Positions 9,450-17,444 of a DNA stretch of 64,000 bases are shown here, in pieces. How positions within the stretch are numbered: the stretch's first letter is position 1; every line of letters begins with the position of its first letter. This DNA comes from Acidobacteriota bacterium. GTDB taxonomy: Bacteria > Acidobacteriota > Thermoanaerobaculia > Gp7-AA8. A program made the translations under genes and the position numbers. The notes under the pieces are model-generated. The model did not search any database. It had not been told where the DNA came from and saw only the letters and a list, made by a program, of their open reading frames with translations. The stretch is taken from the NCBI GenBank assembly GCA_003223645.1, contig QHVT01000013.1, positions 94,482-158,481 on the forward strand, written 5' to 3'.

Positions 9450-10550
9450 ATGAATTTCGCGAATGCCGCAACCGGAAACGTCGTCGAAGCAGGAGGCGCC
9501 GCCTATCGCGAGCTCGGCCAGCTCGTGAAGGAGCGCGGCTTCATGGTGAAGCGACAAGGCCTCATCATGACCCAGCTCGCCGTCTGCATCGCCATCCACC
9601 TCGGCGCGATTGCTTTGTTCATCGCCATTCCCAACATCTGGGTCCGCATCGTCGCGTTGTATCTCATGACCTACGGCGGCCTCGGCATCGCCACCAATAC
9701 GCATACGTCATCGCACAATGCGTCAACGACCCATTCGGGCTTCAATAAGGCGCTCACGTACTTCGGCTACACGTTCCTCTTCGGCACGCCGGCGAACTAT
9801 TGGTGGAACAAACACTGCGTCGTCCATCACCCCGCGCCGAACGTGATGGAGATCGACGCGGACGCCGATTTGATGCCGTTCTTCGCCGTCAATGAGCGCG
9901 ATTATCAAAAGGCAGGCGCCCTGGCGAAGCTCTTTTATCGCATTCAGTGGATCTTCATCGTCGGCGTGCTCGCGCTGAACGTCTTCTTCACGCAGCTGCA
10001 GGGATATCGATTCACGGCGCGGGTCCTGGCCGATCCGAAGAAGCGCCGCACCGGAAACTGGATCGACGTCGGCGTCGTGGTCCTGCATTACATCTGCTTC
10101 CTGGTCATTCCGATGTTTTTCTTCACGCCGCTGAGCGTCATCGGCTTTTATGCGCTGCGCAACGGAGCGATGGGCTACGCGATGTTCGCCGGATTCGGCC
10201 CGGCGCATTTTCCCGACGAAGCGGTGTTCATCGACAAGAAGCTGCTCAATGAAGACTACGTCTTCCGCCAGACCGCGACGACCGTCAATTTCAGGACCGG
10301 ATTCTTCGGACGTCTCGCCTGCTGCGGCGTCGACTACCAGATCGAGCACCATCTCTTCCCCGGCGTCCCGCACGTCTATTACCCGGAAATGAGCAAACTC
10401 ATCCAGGAGTTCTGCCAGCAACGCGGCTACCCCTATCGCACCCTCGGCTGGTGGGAGTCGGTGTGGAAGAGCCTCATGATGTTCTATAGGCCGAAAAAAG
10501 TGTTCGAAGACGCCGCGACGCTGCGTTCCGCGGAGGCCCTGCAGTCGTGA
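9450..10550 (+). CDS. Membrane fatty acid desaturase
   Basis: Integral-membrane diiron desaturase that would introduce a double bond into lipid-linked acyl chains. The 366-residue protein contains the three histidine boxes: HTSSH (about residue 90), HCVVHH (about 122) and QIEHH (about 297, in QIEHHLFPG), separated by hydrophobic spans. A QxxHH third box is typical of acyl-lipid and front-end desaturases. It lies between cfa and an overlapping small membrane protein gene, so the products of one enzyme may be substrates for the other. Confidence 0.92.
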   Translation: MNFANAATGNVVEAGGAAYRELGQLVKERGFMVKRQGLIMTQLAVCIAIHLGAIALFIAIPNIWVRIVALYLMTYGGLGIATNTHTSSHNASTTHSGFNKALTYFGYTFLFGTPANYWWNKHCVVHHPAPNVMEIDADADLMPFFAVNERDYQKAGALAKLFYRIQWIFIVGVLALNVFFTQLQGYRFTARVLADPKKRRTGNWIDVGVVVLHYICFLVIPMFFFTPLSVIGFYALRNGAMGYAMFAGFGPAHFPDEAVFIDKKLLNEDYVFRQTATTVNFRTGFFGRLACCGVDYQIEHHLFPGVPHVYYPEMSKLIQEFCQQRGYPYRTLGWWESVWKSLMMFYRPKKVFEDAATLRSAEALQS

Positions 10551-11254
10551 AGAAGCCGGTCTACTTCGTATACGGAGTCGTCAGCCACATCATCGTTCTG
10601 GCCTGCTTCGCCTATTACGGACTCTGGAACTATCGCGCCGTCGTCGCGAAAAACATCGACAGCGGCGCAGCCGGCGATCCCATCGTCTCCTTCGTCCTGA
10701 ATCTCGTAGTCCTCGCTGCCTATTGCGCCGCACACAGCCTCCTCGCGCGCTGGAGCTTCAAACAATGGCTGCGCCGCCGCTTTCCGCAACTCCTGGAGCG
10801 CGCGACGTACTGCCTGTTCTTCAGCGTGTTACTTGTGGGATTGTGCTTCGCCTGGCGTCCCATTCCACGCGTATTGTGGCAAGTGACCTCGCCGACGGGA
10901 CTCAATGTGATGCTCGCGTTGTGCCTCTTTTCCTGGGCGCTCCACTTCGCATCCATCTTCTGGATCAATTACTGGGAATTCTTCGGCATCCGCCAGACGT
11001 GGCTGGCGAGCAGGGGAGAGTCCTACTTCCCGCCGGCGCCCCAGACGCGGAGAGACTTTGCGATCTCCCACATTCTGCTGATTGTCTCGCTCACGATGAT
11101 CCCGTGGATGGTGCCGAAGATGTCGGTCGGCCAATTATTCTTCTGCTCCTTCGTGACGATTTACAACGTCATCGGCGCATGGCTTTCGGGACGCGACACG
11201 AGCGACCTGCTCGATCCCGTTCCCGACGCTGTCTCCGAGCCGGCGCGCGTGTAA
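10547..11254 (+). CDS. MddA/NnrU/ICMT-like integral membrane protein
   Basis: A 235-residue protein with about five to six hydrophobic helices. Its layout (NIDSGAAG near residue 30, AAHSLLAR near 62, WRPIPRVLW near 105, FWINYWEFFGIRQTWL near 140) resembles MddA-type methanethiol S-methyltransferases and their NnrU/ICMT relatives. The segment where the family normally has its RHPxY-type SAM-binding motif reads RRDFAISHILLIVS, so methyltransferase activity is doubtful. The GTG start overlaps the desaturase stop by 4 nt, indicating translational coupling. A lipid-related role is inferred only from position. Confidence 0.7.
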   Translation: MKKPVYFVYGVVSHIIVLACFAYYGLWNYRAVVAKNIDSGAAGDPIVSFVLNLVVLAAYCAAHSLLARWSFKQWLRRRFPQLLERATYCLFFSVLLVGLCFAWRPIPRVLWQVTSPTGLNVMLALCLFSWALHFASIFWINYWEFFGIRQTWLASRGESYFPPAPQTRRDFAISHILLIVSLTMIPWMVPKMSVGQLFFCSFVTIYNVIGAWLSGRDTSDLLDPVPDAVSEPARV

Positions 11255-11258
11255 TTCC

Positions 11259-11675
11259 GTGTGGAAATGCCCGGAGTGCGGCCACCGATTCGCGAGCCGC
11301 AACCTGTCGCATTCCTGCGGAAGGTATCGCATCGCCGATCACTTTCACGGCGTCGCGCCGGTCATTCAGCGAACCTACCGCCGCTTCGCGCAGGTCATCC
11401 GCTCCTGCGGCGATGTCACCATCTACGCGCAGAAAACCCGCATCGTCTGCATGGTCGACGTCCGCTTCGCCAGCGCGATCGTACGCAAGAATTCATTGGA
11501 ATGCGGACTATGGCTCGACCGTAGAGCTGCGCATCCCGCTCTCGTAAGAATCGAGGAACTGAACCGCGCGATGTATCACTACTTTCGCTTCAACGAGCCG
11601 TCACAAATCGACTCCGAGTTCGAGCGCCTCGTACAGGAAGCATATGCCGCGCACAGCAGGGCGGCTCGCCGATGA
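11259..11675 (+). CDS. DUF5655-like zinc-ribbon protein
   Basis: A 138-residue protein of unknown function. It opens with a zinc-ribbon-like CPECGHRF motif followed by a SHSCG segment, then a compact domain with IYAQKTRIVCMVDVRFASA and FRFNEPSQIDSEFERLVQEA. This resembles the DUF5655 family. It starts with GTG 5 nt after the previous gene, so it may be co-transcribed with the lipid genes, although nothing in it suggests a lipid role. Confidence 0.75.
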   Translation: MWKCPECGHRFASRNLSHSCGRYRIADHFHGVAPVIQRTYRRFAQVIRSCGDVTIYAQKTRIVCMVDVRFASAIVRKNSLECGLWLDRRAAHPALVRIEELNRAMYHYFRFNEPSQIDSEFERLVQEAYAAHSRAARR

Positions 11676-11692
11676 TGATCCGGCTCGCCGAA

Positions 11693-11887
11693 TTAACCTC
11701 CCGCGAGGATCGCCCACGCCGCAAGCGCGCCGTCGTAGCTCGTGTACAAGTCGTATGCGTCGTAGATGTAGCTTCCCCAATTGCTTTGTACATCGGGAAG
11801 CGGAACGTGGCCGACATACAGCAATGGCTGGCAGGCCGGCTGGACGGTGCTCAACAATCGCGCTTTCAGCAAATTGCTGTTCGCCAT
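11693..11887 (-). CDS. Possible small ORF or gene remnant
   Basis: A 64-residue frame starting MANSNLLKARL and ending DGALAAWAILAGG. Its Tyr, Trp, Asp and Ser content is more protein-like than the competing frames. It lies 25 nt downstream of the desaturase stop on the same strand. The frame continues upstream without a good start, so it may be the tail of a lost gene. No family is recognised. Confidence 0.25.
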   Translation of the reverse strand: MANSNLLKARLLSTVQPACQPLLYVGHVPLPDVQSNWGSYIYDAYDLYTSYDGALAAWAILAGG

Positions 11888-11912
11888 TCCGACGACGCAG
11901 AGCGATCTGCAG

Positions 11913-12818
11913 TCATTGTGTGAAGTCCGGGGTGCAGGCGGCGGCGTATGCACGCCAGGCCGCCGCGCTGTAGCCGGTGTGTTGCAATGATGCACCATTG
12001 GCAATCAATTCGTCACGCATCCGGGCATGCAGCTGCGGCAATTCACTCCAGTGCACGTTGGGGTATTCATGATGCTCGATGTGGTAGCCGATATTGAAGC
12101 TCGTCGCATTGAAAACCGGCGAGAGATGGTCGTTCGAATGGCCATGTGGACGCGCCGGCGTCGCCTCGACGCATCCCTCGTGCTGTACGAACATGCCCGC
12201 GCCCATGCCCAGGACGTTCGCCAGCCAGTGCGGAAGCACCCACAACAAGAGCGCCATCTTCACGTCGATCCAGAACGGGATGGACCAGAGTGCGGCAAAG
12301 ATCAGGAGCTCGCGGATCGCGGTGTTCCGCCGCTTGCGAGGGCCGTTTGCGAAATCGATCCAGAGGTGCCGCGCGTAGCGCCACGGCCAGTGGGCCAGCA
12401 TGTACAGGAAGATGTTTTCGAACGGCCCGCCGGCGCGCCGCCGCGGCAGCGTCCAGTCGCGCTCGGGATGGAGTAGATTGGAGTGATGGACGGTCACGTG
12501 GGCATGCCACCAGAAATACGACGGCCAGCCGCCGGAGAACGTCCAGATCCGGCCGAACCAGCGGTTCAGAAATTTCGATGTAAAGATCGGTCGGTGGGCA
12601 TGATTATGAAAGTTGATCCCGATGTCGGTGCCGGAGATCCACGCGAGCAGGACCGACGACGCGGCGACGAACGCGGTCATCGACCATGGGCCGGTGATTC
12701 CCGAGCGGGAAGGGTTCTGATAGATCCAGAAAGCAACTGCGTACGTCGTGAGCACGAGCAGGTGATAGACCACGCAGTGCAGGTCCTGGGGATGGGCGAG
12801 GACTCGGTGGCGGCTCAT
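11913..12818 (-). CDS. Fatty acid desaturase, second type
   Basis: A 301-residue membrane diiron desaturase, divergent from the one at 9450. Histidine boxes are HNHAH (about residue 77), HVTVHH (about 112) and HIEHH (about 253, in YHIEHHEYPNVHW), with hydrophobic helices between. The frame is open upstream to a TTG at 13037, but that extension is Arg/His-rich and overlaps another short gene in a better frame. ATG 12818, which overlaps the stop of that short gene, is therefore taken as the start. Confidence 0.88.
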   Translation of the reverse strand: MSRHRVLAHPQDLHCVVYHLLVLTTYAVAFWIYQNPSRSGITGPWSMTAFVAASSVLLAWISGTDIGINFHNHAHRPIFTSKFLNRWFGRIWTFSGGWPSYFWWHAHVTVHHSNLLHPERDWTLPRRRAGGPFENIFLYMLAHWPWRYARHLWIDFANGPRKRRNTAIRELLIFAALWSIPFWIDVKMALLLWVLPHWLANVLGMGAGMFVQHEGCVEATPARPHGHSNDHLSPVFNATSFNIGYHIEHHEYPNVHWSELPQLHARMRDELIANGASLQHTGYSAAAWRAYAAACTPDFTQ

Positions 12819-12958
12819 CGCATTCGCGCCACGAGCGTGTAGATGGCGGCCGCGAGCCCGAGGGTGATCCACGGTCCCCACACGAACGTACCTCCAACGA
12901 TTGCGATCGTGACGAGCGGCTCGAGCGATCGCACAGGAACCATCATCCATGTGCGCAT
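12815..12958 (-). CDS. 47-residue membrane protein coupled to the desaturase
   Basis: A short frame MRTWMMVPVRSL... ending LVARMR, with one hydrophobic helix (about residues 14-40) rich in Ile, Val, Gly and Ala. Its TGA overlaps the desaturase ATG in an ATGA arrangement, the same coupling seen in other operons of this window. GGAAAATC precedes the ATG as a weak ribosome binding site. No family is recognised; a desaturase-associated small subunit or a coupling leader are both possible. Confidence 0.5.
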   Translation of the reverse strand: MRTWMMVPVRSLEPLVTIAIVGGTFVWGPWITLGLAAAIYTLVARMR

Positions 12959-13119
12959 GATTTTCCGACAGTGTACGGCTCATCCGTAATGATGGCAAGA
13001 GGGACGGGCGTACAGCCTTGAAGAGCCGAATGTGCAATATCGCGATAGTGAGGAGTTTGCGCCGACGTAACGCCGCCTCATCCTGAAACGGACTAGATTG
13101 ACCTCAGGAGAGAATCGTC

Positions 13120-13251
13120 ATGCGTTTCCTGTTCGCGCTGATCTCGTTCACGACGTACTTTGTGGAATGGATTCCCAACACCGCGACTGCGCCGGCTCCG
13201 TACAAGCCTGAGCCGCCGCACTCACCGGGCGAATTTCCCTGGCAGCTCTAA
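13120..13251 (+). CDS. Small secreted or membrane peptide (43 residues)
   Basis: ATG 13120 follows CAGGAGAGAATCGTC, a strong ribosome binding site. The product MRFLFALISFTTYFVEW... has one hydrophobic segment (residues 2-18) and then a Pro/Glu-rich tail ending EFPWQL. It stands alone between the desaturase unit and a broken acetyltransferase. No family is recognised. Confidence 0.45.
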   Translation: MRFLFALISFTTYFVEWIPNTATAPAPYKPEPPHSPGEFPWQL

Positions 13252-13263
13252 GGAGCCACTTGT

Positions 13264-13720
13264 TCAGAAGTTCCCTGCCGTCCACGCAAACCAGAATTTT
13301 CTGAGCGGGGCTGCGCCGAGGTGTTCGTAGAAGGGACGCGCTTCAACGGGAGTGTCGTCGGCGATCGCGACGCAGATTTTTCGCGCATTGTGGGAGAGGA
13401 ACCATTCCGCAAGCAGGCTTACCAATGCGCTGCCGACGCCTCGTCGGCGATGAGACGGCGCGACGTAAAGGTATTGAGTCTCGCCTTCGCAGCCGTGGCG
13501 CGTCGTCAGGTGTCCCGCGAACGTAGCCGATCATCTGATCTCCGTCGAATGCGACGAAGCCGGTTCGCGGCAAGAGTGCCTGCTGCGGATGGTGCCGTCC
13601 CTCGAAATAGGCGGCCATTCGCGGATCCGCCGCTTCCGCCGTCGGGTCGAGTCGCCGGCACGCTGCCATCGCGGGAACGTCGTCCGCGGTTGCCGCGCGG
13701 AATTGCAGTTCGGAAATCAT
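13264..13720 (-). pseudogene. GNAT N-acetyltransferase with a frameshift
   Basis: Two frames together make one acetyltransferase of about 151 residues. The first 69 residues (MISELQFRAATADDVPAMAA... to DQMIGYVRG) read from 13720 to about 13514. The rest, HLTTRHGCEGETQYLYVAP, then HRRRGVGSALV (the Q/RxxGxG acetyl-CoA motif) and FYEHLGAAPLRKFWF, lies one base out of frame and ends at 13264. One extra base near 13513 explains both. It may be a real pseudogene or a sequencing error. The substrate is unknown. Confidence 0.7.
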
Positions 13721-13841
13721 TGCCGGACCGCGATCGTATCGTGATCCCGCTCACAGCCCGAGCCATCAGACGAACTTATTGAGTCGGTTCCCGTTCGCAG
13801 GAAACATTCAAAACACCGCACACACTAAGAGGAGGATCATC

Positions 13842-15911
13842 GTGCGTTCTCGCTCTCTCTCGATTGCTCTGTTCTCGATTCTGCTGTTCATTCCGCTCGC
13901 GGCCCACGCGGCCAATCTCGAAGTTGAAGGTCCGCAGGACAGTCTCGCCGGACCGGAGGCGGGCATCAACCACTGCACGCTGCGCAAGGCGATCATCAAT
14001 GCCAACACCGACAGCGGGCCGTATCCGCAATGCCTGGCCGGCAGCGGCGCGGACACGATCACGTTTCTCTTTCCCGGCACCATCACCACGCAGATCGCCG
14101 GCATCAGTGAAGACGCCGGCGCCACGGGCGACTACGACATCACGCAGTCGCTGACGATCATCGGCCATCCCGACGGCACGACGATCGACGGCGCCGATCT
14201 CGACCGCCTCTTCCACGTCAACCCCGCGGCGAATCCCGGCGTCGTCGTCACGCTGCGCAACATCCGCATCACCAACGGCAACGGACTCGGATCCGCGGGC
14301 GGCATTCTCGTCAGCGGCGGCACGCTCAATCTCGAGAACGTGACGATCGACGGCTGCTCGGTCAATGGCGGCGACGGCAGCGCGGTCTTCGTGTCGAGCG
14401 GCGCCACGCTCAACATGACGAACTGCACCATCAGCGGCAATACCGCCGCGCATTACGCCGCGGTCTTGAACGACGGCGGTATCGTCAACATCACCAACTG
14501 CACGATCGCCGGAAACTCCAGCAGCTTCTCCAACCTCACCGGTGGTATCCGCTCGCTCGGCACGACGAACCTTCGCAACACCATCGTCGCCGACAACAGC
14601 GGCACGGAGCTGCCGAATCTCGACGGCGCATTCAACAGCCTCGGATACAACATCATCGGCGAGCTCGGGACGGCTGTGGGCAATCCGACCATCGCGCCGA
14701 CCACCGGCGACCAGTTCGACGTCAACTTCACCGCGATCAATCTCGGCCCGCTGCAAAACAACGGCGGTCCGACGCCGACGCGCGCCCTCGGCGCCGGCAG
14801 CATCGCGCTCGACAAGGGACACAGCAGCGGATCGACGAGCGATCAGCGCGGACTCACGCGTCCCTGCGACGGCGCGTCGATTACGAACGCAGCGGGCGGC
14901 GACGGCGGCGATGTCGGCGCGTACGAAGAGCAGCTCGCATGCGTCGCGAATGCGAATCCCGATGCGGTCGACGACAACGCCAGCGTCGCGGAGGATAGCG
15001 GCGCGAATGCGATCAACGTCCTCGCGAACGACACCGACGCGAATGCCGACGTGCTGACGATCGTCAGCGTCACGCAAGGCGCGCACGGCAGCGTCGCCAT
15101 CACCGGCGGCGGTACCGGCGTCAGCTACACGCCGTCCGCGAATTACTTCGGACCCTACTCGTTCACCTATACGATCGACGACGGCAACGGCGGCGGCGAC
15201 ACGGCGACGGTGTCGGTCAACGTGACGAGCGTGAACGACGTGCCGGTCGCGAACGGCGACAACTACGCGATCAATCAGGACACGACCCTGAGCGTCGCCG
15301 CGCCCGGCGTGCTCGCGAACGACAGCGACGTCGAAGGGCCGCTGCACGCGGTGCTCAATGTCGACGCCGCGCACGGCGACCTCACCCTCAATGCCGACGG
15401 CTCTTTCACGTATCAGCCCGATCCCGGCTATGCCGGAACCGACTCCTTCACCTATCACGTCTTCGACGGCACCGACTCGTCGAACATCGTGACCGTCACG
15501 ATCAACATCGCTGACACGCAGCCGCCGACGATCAACGCGTCGGTCGCGGTGAATTCGCTCTGGCCGCCGAATCACCAGATGGTCGACGTCGGCCTCACCA
15601 TCGATGCGACCGACAACACCGGCACCGCGAACACATCGTACGTGGTGATGAGCAACGAGGACGACGGCGACTCGCCCGACGCCGGCGGCAACCTGTTCCT
15701 GCGTGCCGAGCGCGCCGGCACCGGCGCCGGCCGCGTCTACCTCATCATCGTCAAGGCGACGGACTCGCACTCGAACACGAGCTACCAGTGCGTGAGCGTC
15801 GTTGTACCGAAGAGCCAGAGCGCGAAGGACATCTCCGGCGTGAACGCGCAAGCGGCGGCTGCGGTTGCGCAGTGTCCGGCGCCCGCGGGGTATTTCGTCG
15901 TAGGTAACTGA
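13842..15911 (+). CDS. Secreted CSLREA/parallel beta-helix protein with cadherin-like repeats
   Basis: A 689-residue exported protein. GTG 13842 follows GAGGAGGATCATC and gives a clean signal peptide (VRSRSLSIALFSILLF... AHA). Next come a CSLREA-type segment (CTLRKAIINANTD), a right-handed beta-helix region with repeated NxTI/NCTI motifs (about residues 100-330), two VCBS/cadherin-like modules (about 365-465 and 465-560) with VLANDTDANADVLTI and TYTIDDGNGGGDTATV, and a C-terminal Ig-like domain. Such proteins are usually surface or extracellular. No catalytic site is visible. Confidence 0.85.
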   Translation: MRSRSLSIALFSILLFIPLAAHAANLEVEGPQDSLAGPEAGINHCTLRKAIINANTDSGPYPQCLAGSGADTITFLFPGTITTQIAGISEDAGATGDYDITQSLTIIGHPDGTTIDGADLDRLFHVNPAANPGVVVTLRNIRITNGNGLGSAGGILVSGGTLNLENVTIDGCSVNGGDGSAVFVSSGATLNMTNCTISGNTAAHYAAVLNDGGIVNITNCTIAGNSSSFSNLTGGIRSLGTTNLRNTIVADNSGTELPNLDGAFNSLGYNIIGELGTAVGNPTIAPTTGDQFDVNFTAINLGPLQNNGGPTPTRALGAGSIALDKGHSSGSTSDQRGLTRPCDGASITNAAGGDGGDVGAYEEQLACVANANPDAVDDNASVAEDSGANAINVLANDTDANADVLTIVSVTQGAHGSVAITGGGTGVSYTPSANYFGPYSFTYTIDDGNGGGDTATVSVNVTSVNDVPVANGDNYAINQDTTLSVAAPGVLANDSDVEGPLHAVLNVDAAHGDLTLNADGSFTYQPDPGYAGTDSFTYHVFDGTDSSNIVTVTINIADTQPPTINASVAVNSLWPPNHQMVDVGLTIDATDNTGTANTSYVVMSNEDDGDSPDAGGNLFLRAERAGTGAGRVYLIIVKATDSHSNTSYQCVSVVVPKSQSAKDISGVNAQAAAAVAQCPAPAGYFVVGN

Positions 15912-15917
15912 TCTCAA

Positions 15918-16120
15918 TGCCCGATGGCGCCATCGAACATCTCGTGGCGCCATCGAACATCTCGATGACGTCATCGGGAATGCGCTTCGCCGCGAGTGCA
16001 ATGTTCCTCGCGGCGAGTGCGATGTTCCTCGGCGCGAGGACGATGTTCCTCTTCGTAAGGGCGATGTTCCTGGCCGTGAGTGCTTCTTGTTACAAAACGG
16101 TGCGACGTTCTCGAGCGATG
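15918..16120. repeat. 21-bp tandem repeats plus a 20-bp duplication
   Basis: Between about 15985 and 16085 there are four to five degenerate 21-bp units (GCGAGTGCGATGTTCCTCG-like), which read on the minus strand as heptads RNIALAA/RNIVLAP. Downstream on that strand a 20-bp direct duplication (GGCGCCATCGAACATCTCG) interrupts a frame that would otherwise end DDVIEMFDGAIGH-stop. It looks like a decayed minus-strand heptad-repeat gene without an intact start. Confidence 0.45.
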
Positions 16121-16193
16121 GCCGACGGCGGTGTTCAAGCCGCAATTGTGCCGATCCTTACGCGGTTATACTAGAAGTAAGGAGACTCAAATC

Positions 16194-16424
16194 ATGCCGA
16201 CCTCGACTCTGACGAGCAAAGGCCAGACGACGGTGCCGAAGGAAGTGCGCGAAGCGCTCGATCTCGACGAAGGTGACAAGCTGACTTGGGAGATCCGCGG
16301 CGGCAAGGTCGCCGTCACGACAGATCGGCCGGCGTTTTACCGTTGGGAAGGAGTCATCAAGAACTCCACCGGCGACGTCGTGAAAGAGATGGAAGAAGCG
16401 CGCAAGCGTAGAGGGCGCGTTTAA
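16194..16424 (+). CDS. AbrB/VapB-type antitoxin
   Basis: A 76-residue protein with an N-terminal swapped-hairpin AbrB DNA-binding domain (STLTSKGQTTVPKEVREALDL, then GDKLTWEIRGGKVAV) and a charged C-terminal tail that would neutralise the toxin. The start follows AAGGAGACTCAAATC. It precedes the PIN toxin gene by 3 nt. Such antitoxins normally repress their own operon; no operator was identified. Confidence 0.88.
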   Translation: MPTSTLTSKGQTTVPKEVREALDLDEGDKLTWEIRGGKVAVTTDRPAFYRWEGVIKNSTGDVVKEMEEARKRRGRV

Positions 16425-16427
16425 CTC

Positions 16428-16841
16428 GTGCGGCAGGTGCTCATCGACGCGAACGTGTTTGTCTCGTTTCTCGTCGAAAGAAACGAGGAACAGCGCGCGG
16501 CGGCGAAAGCACTCATCGACGCGGCCGGCGACGGCGAGATCAAAGCCTTCGTCACGCAGTTCGCCATCTTCGAAGTGACATACGTGCTGCAGAGCTACTA
16601 CGGCATGCCGACTTCCCGTGTTGCGGCACTGATGCGTGACCTTATCGCACTCCCGGGCGTAACGGCGATTGACGACTGTCCGTGGAGAAAGGTCTTCGAC
16701 TTGTGGCCCGAGCAACTCGGCGGTCTTGCCGACGCGTCGAGCGTCGCCGTCGCGATCGCGAACCATTACGATGCCATCGCGACGTTCGATCAGAAGATGA
16801 TCAAGCGGATGCGGAGCATTGGCGTGGAGTCGTACTGGTAA
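16428..16841 (+). CDS. PIN-domain toxin ribonuclease (VapC-like)
   Basis: A 137-residue PIN protein, probably an RNase toxin controlled by the antitoxin just upstream. The acidic metal-binding residues are in place: Asp7 (LIDANVF), Glu49 (IFEVTYVL), Asp102 (GLADASSVAVA) and Asp121 (ATFDQKM). It starts with GTG 3 nt after the antitoxin stop. Unlike the two toxin-antitoxin loci at the end of the window, this one appears intact. Confidence 0.88.
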   Translation: MRQVLIDANVFVSFLVERNEEQRAAAKALIDAAGDGEIKAFVTQFAIFEVTYVLQSYYGMPTSRVAALMRDLIALPGVTAIDDCPWRKVFDLWPEQLGGLADASSVAVAIANHYDAIATFDQKMIKRMRSIGVESYW

Positions 16842-17081
16842 GCCCAATCTTGAGCGCAAGTCCGGCGAGGATCTCTTTCGGGCGACTGTGAGTGGTTCGT
16901 CGCGCGTCGTGGCGGAACGTTACGATGGACTGGCGGAACGCATTTACGTGCGGTTTCCTGACGGCAGGGAATGGTGGTACGGCGCGTGTATGCCGCAAAC
17001 GTGGGCGGAATTCACGCGCAGTCGCGCGGCAAGTACATCGCTGAGGTGTTGAACCACAAGCCGAACGGGCGAGCCGTTTAG
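16819..17081 (+). pseudogene. KTSC-domain-like gene with a frameshift
   Basis: The frame overlapping the PIN gene end reads SSRVVAERYDGLAERIYVRF and FPDGREWWYG. It continues one frame over as VYAANVGGIHAQSRGKYIAE and ends PNGRAV at 17081. Together this resembles a KTSC domain (YD...V.F.dG... SkGkY). A one-base shift near 16985 breaks it. No strong start is visible; the TTG at 16819 is only the first in-frame candidate. Confidence 0.45.
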
Positions 17082-17395
17082 ATCCTTGGGCGATGTGAAC
17101 AGCCTCGATCAGGTCCGGCGGTGCGCGTACGCGGCGCGAATGAATTTCAGGAGCCGCTCGATACGAGTGTAAAGCATGCTAGTTTCAAATCCATATTCTA
17201 AGCCGTCGGATCGTCCCCCCAGTCTGCACGGACAAGCTGGATGTTATGGCTCGAATTCGAGCGTTCCTGCCTGCCGCGGCCTGACCTTGCCCACATCGCG
17301 AGATGTTTTGCTACAGGTAGATCAGCATGCGTCAAACTGGGGCGAAAGTATTCGACGTCACCGTTTTTGCGTCTCAGGCGAAGAAACAGTGAGCT
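17082..17395. other. Intergenic region without a convincing gene
   Basis: Both strands were read. Only short frames are present, including a 22-residue minus-strand frame (17109-17177, LYTRIERLLKFIRAAYAHRR) that could be the tail of a lost gene. Base composition is lower in GC than the neighbouring genes. Confidence 0.5.
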
Positions 17396-17424
17396 AAAAA
17401 AAGCAGGGCCCTAACGGCTCTGCC
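17396..17424 (-). terminator. Rho-independent terminator of the decarboxylase gene
   Basis: On the minus strand GGCAGAGCC-GTTA-GGGCCCTGC forms an 8-bp stem with one mismatch, followed by seven T residues. It lies 20 nt after the decarboxylase stop codon. Confidence 0.75.
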
Positions 17425-17444
17425 TCTTTGAATGACGCGGAAAC

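Noticed and set aside
13776..16145. 789-residue minus-strand frame opposite the beta-helix protein
   Set aside because: Composition is dominated by Arg, Val, Ala and Asp as in shadow frames of high-GC genes, and no motif is present. The plus strand has a signal peptide and recognisable domains.
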